A stretch of 8,867 nt of DNA from JAFEBO01 sp044375915 (lineage in GTDB: Bacteria; Planctomycetota; Phycisphaerae; Phycisphaerales; UBA1924), in the NCBI GenBank assembly GCA_044375915.1, contig JBILLU010000135.1:1-8867 (forward strand). Reading direction: 5' to 3'. The translations under genes and the position numbers were made by a program. Below the pieces are notes generated by a model. It saw only the letters and a program-made list of their open reading frames with translations, made no database searches and was not told the origin of the DNA. This document shows, in pieces, positions 1-6,041 of this stretch (the stretch's first letter is position 1; every line of letters begins with the position of its first letter).

Positions 1-281
1 GCGGGGGGGTCGGATGCCCGCGGCTCGGAAGGTCCTTGCGAGATCGCAATGAGCGGAGAAGGTGGGCGGGATGCAAGACGGGGCGAACGCGTCGGCGGTC
101 GAGCCGCTTGCGTCCCCGAGATCATCTCGCCACCGGATAGGAGTGCCGATGTTCCGGTTGTTCCGTTTCCGGGACGATTCGCTGTTCGCATCGCAGCCGG
201 TTCGGAATGCCCCGCTCACGCGCATCGCATGTGGAGCGTCTCGCGGTTTCGCCGCTCGGCCCGCGATTCAACGGAGACACG
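1..281. other. Left-edge intergenic stretch, no supported gene
   Basis: No convincing coding region is visible. The plus-strand open frames starting near 49 and 62 give Arg/Ser/Pro-rich translations without domain features and run straight into the hairpin terminator of the minus-strand Ig-repeat gene. The minus strand has no long frame here. The stretch is probably the downstream spacer of the Ig-repeat gene plus flank of a gene beyond the window edge. Confidence 0.5.
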
Positions 282-307
282 AAAAACCCGGAGCAGGGCT
301 CCGGGTT
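282..307 (-). terminator. Rho-independent terminator of the Ig-repeat gene
   Basis: A perfect 10-bp inverted repeat (AACCCGGAGC at 285-294 with GCTCCGGGTT at 298-307, 3-nt loop) is followed on the minus strand by a run of five T (286-282, the first two shared with the stem). It lies 43 nt past the TGA stop at 353-351 of the Ig-repeat gene, so position, orientation and U-tract all fit an intrinsic terminator. The 9-bp stem core AACCCGGAG/CTCCGGGTT recurs exactly in the terminator at 3533-3555. Confidence 0.85.
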
Positions 308-350
308 CGGTGGGATTGCGTGGCGTGAACGTCGTTGCTGGGGTGACGAG

Positions 351-3209
351 TCAGTTGGCCGGAGGGAAACAGATCAGTTGGTCGTAGGCCATGACGAAGA
401 CCTGGAAGTCGGAGTCGTCGACCACGCCGTCGCGGTTGAGATCGGCGGGGCAGTTGGCGGGCATGGTGGGGTCGGCGCAGTCGAGGCGGTCGTAAGCGAC
501 GACGAAGGACTGGAAGTCGGCGTCTTCCACCATGCCGTCGCAGGTGAGATCGGAGACGCAGAGCAGGATCGCCGCGGGGTTGCTGGTGGCGCTGCTGCAC
601 GTGTTGCCCAGCACGCAGCGGAAGGAGGCGAGGCTACCGGCGCCGGCGAGGGGCGTGGCCTGAAGGGTGGAAGCCGTCGCGCCGGTCACGGTGAGGCGTG
701 GCGAGCCGAGGTAACTGTTGCTGCCGTTGGAGAGATCGAGCCAGGTTGCGGAGCCTTGGGGCAGCCACTGCCACTTGAAGGCGGGGGTCGTTCCGGTCGC
801 GGCGACGGTGAAGGAAGCGGGGAGCGAGTAGCAGCCGGCGGCATCGACAGGTTGTGTTGTAATGGCGGGACCGGTGTTGATGACGAGCACGGCGTCGGTG
901 CTGGTCGATGTGCCGCAGGAGTTGGTGATGACGCAGCGGTAGGTCCCTGCGTCGTTGGCATCGACGGCGAGGACCGTGAGCGAAGCGGTGGTGGCGCCGG
1001 AGACCTGGCCGGCAAGATTGGCCAGATTCTGCGTGCCTTTCTGCCACCGATAGGTGGGCGCGGGCGAGCCGGAAGCGGCGACGGTGAAGGTTGCGTTGGA
1101 GTTGCCGGCGCAGAGCGTGAGAGGGTTGGGCTGCTGCGTGACGGACGGGCCGGTGTTGACCGTGAGCGCGACGGGAGTCGAGGTGACGGAGGAGCAGGCG
1201 TTGGTGACGACGCAGGAGTAGCTGGCAGCGTCGTTGCTATCGACGGCGGAGAGTGTCAGCGTCGCGGTGGTTGCGCCCGAGACCTGGCCGGCGGCGTTGG
1301 AGAGGTTGGTGGTTCCCTTCCTCCACTGGAACGTCGGATTGGGTGTGCCGGTCGCAGTCACGCTGAACACGGCGTTGGTGCCGGAGCACTGCGTCAGCGC
1401 GACGGGCTGGGTGGTGATGGTGGGGGCTGAATTGACCGAGAGGGACGCAAAGGAAGTAGTGACAGAGGAACAGGGAGTTGAGACGACGCAGGAGTAACTG
1501 CCGGCGTCGTTGCTGTCGATGGCGGAGAGGGTCAGCGTCGCGGTGGTTGCGCCCGAGACCTGGCCGGCGGCGTTGGAGAGGTTGGTGGTTCCCTTCCTCC
1601 ATTGGAACGTCGGGGCGGGGGTGCCGGAGGCTTCAACGCTGAACACCGCTTCGGTGCCCGGGCACTTCGATAGCGCGGCGGGCTGCGTGGAGATCGTGGG
1701 GGCGGAGTTGACCGTGAGGACGACGAGGTTGGAGGTGATGGAGACGCAGGAGTTGGTGACAACGCAGGAATACGCGGAGGAGTCGTTGGAGTCGATGCTC
1801 GAAAGGGTCAGTGTCGCCGTGGTTGCGCCCGAGATCTGTCCGGCGACGTCCGAGAGGTCGGTGGATCCCTTCCTCCACCGGAAAGTCGGCGTAGGTGTGC
1901 CGGTGGCTGCGACGCTGAATACTGCGGTGGTGCCGGGGCACTGCGCCAGCGCCGTGGGCTGGGTGGTGATCGCGAGTGTGTTGACGAAGAGACGCGCGGA
2001 GTCACTCAGGACTGAACCGCACGAGGTGCTGACTCGGCACCTGTAGAACGCGGTGTCGCCCGCGTCGACGCTGCTGAGGCTGAGCACTCGGGTGGTTACA
2101 CCCGAGACGCCGTTGCCATCGACGAGATCGACCCCGTCCTTGGCCCACTGATACGACAGCGTGGACGTGCTTGTCGCGGTCACGCTCAAGGTCGTGTTTG
2201 TGCCGCTGCAGACGGTGGTAAGCAATGGCTGCGCGGTGATCGTGGGCGTGCCACTCACCGTGACCAGAGCGGCTGCAGCGCCAACAGTGCTGCACGCGTT
2301 GGAAACGAAGCACGTGTAGTAACCGGCAGCGTCGGCCTGAACCTCGAAGAGAACCAGTTCCCTTGTCGTGGCCCCAAAGACGTTGGGGCCATTCACCAGT
2401 TCGACGCCCCCGGCGTTGGGGGCCGTGCTTTTGAACCACCGGTATGTGACGGGCGAGCTGCTCGCCACCGCAGCCACAAGGGAGACGGTCGAGCCCGGAC
2501 ACACGGTCTGGCTGTCCGGCTGGTCGGTGATGACGGGGAGTCCGTTGATCGTGAGCTGGGCCGAGTTGCTGGTGACGGACCCGCAGCTGTTGCTGACGAA
2601 GCACGAGTACCCACCCGCATCGTTGCTCGAGATGTTGTAGACAGTCAGAGCAGGGCCTTTCGTATAGAAGTACTTCCCGGCTTGGTCGGTCAGGTTCACA
2701 GAGCCTTTTCTCCACTGGTAAGTCTGACCCGGTTGGAAAACGTTTGTGCTAATGGAGAAAGTCACGCTCGACGCGCCAACGCAGCTAGCAACATCGACGG
2801 GCTGACGCGTGACCACCGGTGCTTGCCAGACTGTGAGGATCGCGTAGTTGCTCCACTTTTCGCCGCAGAAGATGCTCGACCACTTACACCGGATATCGGC
2901 GTCAAAGCGGCCCCTATGGACGTACGTGCTGCCACTTGCCGCTGCGTCCGGGTCCGTCCATGTGAGGACTCCGTCGACATACCAGCGGGCCTGGCCGATG
3001 GAGGTCCAACTGCAATAGAACGACACGTTGCCCGTGTTCTGGTAGCACTTGGTCACCGAGTCGGGGTGGTTGTTCACCTCGCACGCACGGTCCTCGAACG
3101 GCTCGTCGGCCATGGCCTGGATGGGCAGCAGGGCGAGAAGCAGGATGAAGAGCCCTTGGAGCCAAGTTGGGGGTCGACGATGGGTTGTGGTGAGGTTGAT
3201 GTTCATCAT
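351..3209 (-). CDS. Secreted Ig-like repeat protein with dockerin-like C-terminal tail
   Basis: Predicted exported surface or extracellular protein of 952 aa. It has a signal peptide (about 1-34: basic TTTHRRPP segment, Leu-rich core, AMA before Asp), an atypical N-terminal Ig-like domain (about 43-129), eight Ig-like repeats (about 130-883) and a dockerin-like tail (884-948) with two EF-hand-type loops, DLTCDGMVEDAD (887-898) and DLNRDGVVDDSD (923-934). Each repeat opens with an xITxQP-type boundary and carries a central Trp, a D(A/S)xxYxC F-strand and a terminal LTVN-type strand. Start choice: the frame stays open to 3281, but ATG 3209 is preceded 8 nt upstream by GGAG and directly precedes the signal peptide. 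Ig repeats usually mediate adhesion or binding; the ligand is unknown. No catalytic domain is seen. The tail probably binds calcium and may serve attachment or sorting (inference). Confidence 0.9.
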   Translation of the reverse strand: MMNINLTTTHRRPPTWLQGLFILLLALLPIQAMADEPFEDRACEVNNHPDSVTKCYQNTGNVSFYCSWTSIGQARWYVDGVLTWTDPDAAASGSTYVHRGRFDADIRCKWSSIFCGEKWSNYAILTVWQAPVVTRQPVDVASCVGASSVTFSISTNVFQPGQTYQWRKGSVNLTDQAGKYFYTKGPALTVYNISSNDAGGYSCFVSNSCGSVTSNSAQLTINGLPVITDQPDSQTVCPGSTVSLVAAVASSSPVTYRWFKSTAPNAGGVELVNGPNVFGATTRELVLFEVQADAAGYYTCFVSNACSTVGAAAALVTVSGTPTITAQPLLTTVCSGTNTTLSVTATSTSTLSYQWAKDGVDLVDGNGVSGVTTRVLSLSSVDAGDTAFYRCRVSTSCGSVLSDSARLFVNTLAITTQPTALAQCPGTTAVFSVAATGTPTPTFRWRKGSTDLSDVAGQISGATTATLTLSSIDSNDSSAYSCVVTNSCVSITSNLVVLTVNSAPTISTQPAALSKCPGTEAVFSVEASGTPAPTFQWRKGTTNLSNAAGQVSGATTATLTLSAIDSNDAGSYSCVVSTPCSSVTTSFASLSVNSAPTITTQPVALTQCSGTNAVFSVTATGTPNPTFQWRKGTTNLSNAAGQVSGATTATLTLSAVDSNDAASYSCVVTNACSSVTSTPVALTVNTGPSVTQQPNPLTLCAGNSNATFTVAASGSPAPTYRWQKGTQNLANLAGQVSGATTASLTVLAVDANDAGTYRCVITNSCGTSTSTDAVLVINTGPAITTQPVDAAGCYSLPASFTVAATGTTPAFKWQWLPQGSATWLDLSNGSNSYLGSPRLTVTGATASTLQATPLAGAGSLASFRCVLGNTCSSATSNPAAILLCVSDLTCDGMVEDADFQSFVVAYDRLDCADPTMPANCPADLNRDGVVDDSDFQVFVMAYDQLICFPPAN
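363..560 (-). other. Dockerin-like double EF-hand module of the Ig-repeat protein
   Basis: The module spans residues 884-949 and contains two copies of a pattern DL(T/N)xDGxVxDxDF-Q-FV-AYD, separated by a Cys/Pro linker (DCADPTMPANCPAD). Asp/Asn at loop positions 1, 3, 5 and 12 fit calcium binding as in type I dockerins. The same architecture, with a nearly identical linker, ends the 483-aa protein at 3605-5056. Planctomycete proteins often carry such tails without recognisable cellulosome partners. Confidence 0.75.
561..2822 (-). repeat. Eight tandem Ig-like coding repeats, period about 276 bp
   Basis: Approximate units on the minus strand are 2822-2541, 2540-2250, 2249-1980, 1979-1704, 1703-1431, 1430-1155, 1154-873 and 872-561. 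Units 4, 5 and 6 keep an exact 276-bp register (the shared GTCAGYG motif lies at 1807, 1531 and 1255 in plus-strand coordinates), and units 5 and 6 are nearly identical over about 110 bp (1503-1613 and 1227-1337). The outer units are more diverged. Every unit encodes three cysteines in the same places: before the B strand (C-x-G in seven units, CYS in unit 8), in the YxC/FRC F-strand position, and six residues later. Confidence 0.85.
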
Positions 3210-3217
3210 GGGTGATA

Positions 3218-3222
3218 CTCCG
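3218..3222 (-). promoter_or_regulatory. Shine-Dalgarno site of the Ig-repeat gene
   Basis: The minus strand reads CGGAG-TATCACCC-ATG, placing GGAG 8 nt before the ATG at 3209. This supports 3209 rather than the farther in-frame ATG at 3281, because only 3209 gives a normal signal peptide. Confidence 0.65.
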
Positions 3223-3353
3223 AGGGCGGCCAAGCACCACCCCATGACTGATCCAACGAGAAGTCTGGGATGCCGGCGCAAATGAAATCACGTGTTGGGT
3301 CAGAACATTCGGAATCTCCGCGAAGCCGCATCGGGCATTGACTGGACGAACGA

Positions 3354-3380
3354 AAAAGGCCCGGGATCGCTCCCGGGCCT
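3354..3380 (-). terminator. Rho-independent terminator behind the decayed dockerin tail
   Basis: AGGCCCGGGA (3357-3366) pairs perfectly with TCCCGGGCCT (3371-3380) around a 4-nt loop, and the minus strand continues with four more T after the final T of the stem. It lies 25 nt past the TAA stop (3408-3406) of the dockerin-like coding remnant. It also separates the Ig-repeat gene from anything upstream, so that gene probably has its own promoter in 3210-3353. Confidence 0.85.
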
Positions 3381-3405
3381 CTGGCTGCGGATGGTGTGGG
3401 GTGGT

Positions 3406-3531
3406 TTAGTTCGCGGCGGGCAAGCAGCGCAACGGGTCGTAGGCGACAATGAAGGTATCGAAGTCGTCGTTCTCCGCGGCGCCGAAGCCGTTGAGATCGG
3501 AGACGAGAAGCAGGAGTGCCGCGGAAACAAC
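3406..3531 (-). pseudogene. Remnant C-terminus of a dockerin-tailed paralogue
   Basis: On the minus strand a frame ending in TAA at 3408-3406 reads AALLLLVSDLNGFGAAENDD, then FDTFIVAYDPLRCLPAAN. It aligns with the C-terminus of the Ig-repeat protein both just before the module (AAILLCVSDL) and at the very end (CFPPAN), but holds only one EF-hand-like loop instead of two, as if the two had been fused by deletion. The loop has Phe where Asp is expected at position 5, so calcium binding is doubtful. No start codon with a ribosome site and no gene body precede it; its upstream edge abuts the terminator of the 483-aa gene. It reads as the stub of a broken gene that kept its stop and terminator. 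A short expressed peptide cannot be excluded but has no support. Confidence 0.75.
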
Positions 3532-3555
3532 AAACCCGGAGCGTGACTCCGGGTT
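3524..3555 (-). terminator. Rho-independent terminator of the 483-aa dockerin protein gene
   Basis: AACCCGGAG (3533-3541) pairs perfectly with CTCCGGGTT (3547-3555) around a 5-nt loop. The minus strand then reads T-rich (TGTTGTTT), a broken U-tract. It lies 49 nt past the TAA stop at 3607-3605. The stem is identical to the one behind the Ig-repeat gene at 285-307. Confidence 0.75.
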
Positions 3556-3604
3556 CGTTGGCTTGCTGGCGGTCGCGAGCGGAGGTGTTGGGTGATGCCG
3601 CTCC

Positions 3605-5056
3605 TTACGGGCATTCGAGCACTTCGTACGCCCCGGCGAAGATCACAAAGTCGGCGTCATCGACGAAGGTGTCGCTGTTCAGATCGCCCGGGCAACCGGC
3701 GGGCATGGCGGGGTCGGCACAGTCCAAGATCTGATACGAGTTGGCGAAGGCGACGAAGTCGGAGTCGTCGACGAACCCGTCGGCGGTGAAGTCGCTGCCG
3801 CAGGCGACGAAGGAGACTTCGAAGACGATGTCGTCGTAGTTGACGATTTCTTCTTCTTCGATGCTTCCGGCACCCACGCCGCGGGCGGGAGCGGTGGGCG
3901 GGAAGTCGGTCTTGGGGCTGTATCCGAGCTTGGCGGGAGCCGTGGTGGGGTTCTTCAGATCGGGCTGCCCGGGAGCGCCGTTGCGCTTCTTGAAGTCGGA
4001 TTCCTTGAGCCGCGGCGTCTTGGTGGTGGTGTACTCCGTCTGCGGCACGGCGGGGTCCGGCGTCGTGGAGAACTCGGCCTTGGAGACGTACTCGTCGTTG
4101 CCCTGCTTGAGCGCCACGCGGAACTTCTGAGGCCCGGTTGAAGGCTGCGCCTGGCCCTTGGTGCGCCGGTGCTTGATCGTCATCTGGACGGTTTCGGCAG
4201 CACCCTTCGACGGGTCGATCTCCGCGGCAGGGTCGTTCATGACGATGAAGGTCTCGACCGAGGACGGCGCGCCGTTGGCGGGAGGTGTCGGGCGACCATG
4301 GGTCGTGCGGTGCACCTCGCCTTGCGGGCCGTCAGAATCGGGCGCGGTGCTCGCGGTGGTGCCAGGGTCGCTGGAATCCTGATTCACATCGGTGCTGCCG
4401 GGCGGGAAGTCCCCCTGCATGGACTGGATCTTGTTGCGGGTGACGGACACGGAGAAATCGTCGTAGCGAACGATCTGGTTGATGACCACGGCGGCGGTGA
4501 GATTGCCGGTGCGATAGCCGAAGCGGATAGGTGCGCCGTCTGTAGAGAAGTCGGGAGTTCCGGCCGCACCGTCGAAGCGGGTGAAGTCGGAGGCGGTGAG
4601 GCCAGCCGTGTTGCGGAGCATCCAAGTTGCGGAGATTCCCGTTGAAGCACTCGCGGTGCGATAGGCGACGCCGTTCTGCTCAAGAGCGAAACTGAGTCCA
4701 TGGCCGTTCACACCGGTTCCGGACACAAATCTGAAGCGGACTGCGAAATCGAGCGATGTGATGGCGCCGTTGGCGGGCTTGATTTCTCCCGCGGCGGTGT
4801 CGAACTTGTGAAAGACCGAAACGTTCGACGAACCGTTGAGCGGATGGCTCACCTCGCGGCCGGTGCCGATGAAACCGGAGGGGGTTTGGGAGGCCGTGGC
4901 GACCCGGTTTCCGAAGTTGGTGAGCGTCCAATCGCTGTTCGCGAAAGCGTCGTCGGAGATGACGACGGTGTTACCAGCGAGGGCCGAGCCGGAGATTCCG
5001 GCGAGCACCATGGCGGCGAGACGTGCGGAGCGGCGGACAGCAAGGCTGGTTTTCAT
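3605..5056 (-). CDS. Secreted protein with duplicated beta-rich domain and dockerin-like tail
   Basis: Predicted exported protein of 483 aa, function unknown. A signal peptide (1-27: MKTSLAVRRSARLAAM, then a short hydrophobic core ending ALA) precedes copy 1 of a domain (about 29-204), a diverged copy 2 (about 214-415) and a dockerin-like tail (419-481) with loops DFTADGFVDDSD (422-433) and DLNSDTFVDDAD (458-469; the usual Gly at loop position 6 is Thr). Copy 1 looks like a lectin-like beta-sandwich of the kind found in planctomycete surface proteins (weak fold guess) and ends in IVRYDDFSVSV; copy 2 ends in IVNYDDIVFEV. Start choice: the frame is open to 5212, but ATG 5056 alone begins a normal signal peptide; no strong ribosome site is seen at any candidate start. 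The gene is divergent from the sigma factor. Confidence 0.85.
   Translation of the reverse strand: MKTSLAVRRSARLAAMVLAGISGSALAGNTVVISDDAFANSDWTLTNFGNRVATASQTPSGFIGTGREVSHPLNGSSNVSVFHKFDTAAGEIKPANGAITSLDFAVRFRFVSGTGVNGHGLSFALEQNGVAYRTASASTGISATWMLRNTAGLTASDFTRFDGAAGTPDFSTDGAPIRFGYRTGNLTAAVVINQIVRYDDFSVSVTRNKIQSMQGDFPPGSTDVNQDSSDPGTTASTAPDSDGPQGEVHRTTHGRPTPPANGAPSSVETFIVMNDPAAEIDPSKGAAETVQMTIKHRRTKGQAQPSTGPQKFRVALKQGNDEYVSKAEFSTTPDPAVPQTEYTTTKTPRLKESDFKKRNGAPGQPDLKNPTTAPAKLGYSPKTDFPPTAPARGVGAGSIEEEEIVNYDDIVFEVSFVACGSDFTADGFVDDSDFVAFANSYQILDCADPAMPAGCPGDLNSDTFVDDADFVIFAGAYEVLECP
3611..3802 (-). other. Dockerin-like double EF-hand module of the 483-aa protein
   Basis: This C-terminal module matches that of the Ig-repeat protein in order and spacing: a first DxxxDGxVDDSDF loop, then the linker DCADPAMPAGCPGD (DCADPTMPANCPAD in the other protein), then a second DLNxDxxVDDxDF loop and a terminal Cys. 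The close linker match implies common descent of the two tails, while the regions in front of them are unrelated. Confidence 0.75.
3812..4972 (-). repeat. Diverged internal duplication in the 483-aa protein
   Basis: Two collinear copies are visible at protein level: copy 1 at about 4972-4445 and copy 2 at about 4417-3812. Matching landmarks in order are FDTAAGEIKPANGA / NDPAAEIDPSKGA, LSFALEQNGVAY / FRVALKQGNDEY, LTASDFTRFDGAAGTPDF / LKESDFKKRNGAPGQPDL, IRFGY / AKLGY and IVRYDDFSVSV / IVNYDDIVFEV. Copy 2 is far more polar and richer in Pro, Lys and Glu. The DNA identity is too low to notice by eye, so the duplication is old. Confidence 0.7.
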
Positions 5057-5281
5057 GGCTGAATCACGTTCTGGCCCCATGGCCGGTTGGTTGGTCGCGC
5101 CGAAGTCCGTTCCGACGAGGCGGAGCGGTCTTTTCAGGCTTGTTGGCGCTCGCTGGCGTGTGCCCCGGCGCCCGTCACTGGAAGCAACGCGATCGCATGG
5201 TGGGCGGCGCAACGATTTCTGGTAGATTTGTGCGAGCGTGGTTAGTCGGGCTGTGTTTGGCGGTGACTCTTACGTGCGTGT
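5057..5281. promoter_or_regulatory. Divergent intergenic region between dockerin gene and sigma gene
   Basis: This 225-bp gap must contain the promoters of both the minus-strand 483-aa protein gene and the plus-strand sigma factor gene. No clear -35/-10 pair, operator palindrome or strong ribosome site is recognisable by eye in this GC-rich stretch. The in-frame TGA at 5264-5266 rules out a longer sigma factor. Confidence 0.45.
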
Positions 5282-5854
5282 ATGAACGAGGCCAGTCGCA
5301 ATGTCACGATGCTGCTCGACCGGATTAAGTCCGGCGACGATGCCGCCGCGGGCGAGTTGATGGGCGTGGCGTACGAGGAGCTGCGGGCGATCGCGGGGCA
5401 CATGTTCCGCGATCAACCCGCGGGGCACACGCTGCAGCCCACGGCGTTGGTGCACGAAGTGTGCTTGCGGCTGCTCAGGTCGAACGAGGCTGGGAACGCC
5501 GCAGAATGGAACGACCGGAAGCATTTTTTTCGTGTCGCTGCCAAGGCGATGCGGAACCTCTTGACCGACCATGCCCGGGCGAAGAAGGCCGAGCGGCGGG
5601 GCGGCGAGGGCGTTCGGGTCACGCTCGACGGCAACGACGTGGCGCGGTCGAGCGCGGTGGACCTCGTGGAGCTGGACGAAACGCTGACAAGGCTCGCTGC
5701 GCTGGATGATCGCCTCGGCCGCGTTTTTGAGTTGCGCTTCCTGGTGGGTTTGTCCGTTGAGAGGACGGCGGACCTTCTCGATGTCTCCGCTCGGACGGTC
5801 GAACTGGACACTCAGTTCATCCGGGCGTGGTTGCAGAAGGAACTGGCGCGGTGA
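5282..5854 (+). CDS. ECF RNA polymerase sigma factor, Sig-70_X6 type
   Basis: Cytoplasmic alternative sigma factor of 190 aa that would direct RNA polymerase to a dedicated promoter set. Region 2 spans about 8-105, with the landmarks LQPTALVHEVCLRLL (51-65), HFFRVAAKAMRNLLTDHARA (81-100) and KKAERRGG, all typical of the X6/ECF-STK group common in Planctomycetes and Acidobacteria. A short linker leads to region 4 (about 131-188), with LDDRLGRVFELRFLVGLSVE (141-160) and helix-turn-helix DLLDVSARTVE. The recognition helix reads TVELDTQFIRAWL where relatives, as I recall them, have a TV(K/E)RDWxxARAWL pattern. ATG 5282 is the first start after an in-frame TGA (5264); no clear Shine-Dalgarno precedes it. 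No anti-sigma gene is present; the downstream kinase is the likely controller, as in other ECF-STK pairs. Confidence 0.92.
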   Translation: MNEASRNVTMLLDRIKSGDDAAAGELMGVAYEELRAIAGHMFRDQPAGHTLQPTALVHEVCLRLLRSNEAGNAAEWNDRKHFFRVAAKAMRNLLTDHARAKKAERRGGEGVRVTLDGNDVARSSAVDLVELDETLTRLAALDDRLGRVFELRFLVGLSVERTADLLDVSARTVELDTQFIRAWLQKELAR

Positions 5855-5877
5855 AGATGTTCACCAGAGATTGATTC

Positions 5878-6041
5878 CACCACAGAGGCACTGAGACACA
5901 GAGAGGAAGGGGAGGAGGGGAGAAAAAGGGCAGGGGGGCAGGGATCGAGCGCGACGCACTCATGGCATGCTGTCGTTGCTTGGAGTGCATTGACCTCGTT
6001 GCTGCGCTTTCTGTTCTCTGTGCCTCTGCGTCTCTGTGGTG
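5878..6041. mobile_element. Dispersed inverted-repeat element (CACCACAGAG family), MITE-like
   Basis: Two imperfect 27-bp terminal arms face each other: CACCACAGAG at 5878-5887 pairs with CTCTGTGGTG at 6032-6041, and CACAGAGA at 5897-5904 pairs with TCTCTGTG at 6015-6022, with equal 9-nt spacing between blocks (23 of 27 positions complementary by my count). The core is a purine-rich G-tract stretch followed by about 70 bp of plain sequence. Arms of this CACAGAG type recur in intergenic DNA of many bacterial genomes and are often mistranslated as ETQRHRE or SVPLRLCG peptides. No transposase is encoded. The element sits between the sigma and kinase genes. Confidence 0.75.
5909..5943 (+). other. 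Potential G-quadruplex tract in kinase leader
   Basis: G-runs of at least three lie at 5909-5912, 5917-5920, 5928-5930, 5933-5938 and 5941-5943, separated by loops of 4, 7, 2 and 2 nt. This meets the common G3+N1-7 rule. It is on the coding strand, so the sigma-kinase transcript could fold it as RNA. Confidence 0.6.

Noticed and set aside
207..1430. Long plus-strand open frame (407 codons) opposite the Ig-repeat gene
   Set aside because: It is an antisense shadow: low-complexity Gly/Val/Arg-rich translation that mirrors the repeats, covers the terminator, and has no domain. The minus strand has a signal peptide, repeats and an EF-hand tail.
561..2822. 276-bp repeats as a non-coding satellite or CRISPR-like array
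   Set aside because: The period is 92 codons, the frame is maintained through all units, and differences follow a protein domain pattern.
3210..3281. ATG 3281 as start of the Ig-repeat protein
   Set aside because: It would put 24 extra residues before the signal peptide; ATG 3209 has GGAG at normal spacing.
3300..3614. Minus-strand open frame of 104 codons spanning the stub and two terminators
   Set aside because: It crosses both hairpins in a different frame from the dockerin stub and shows no protein features.
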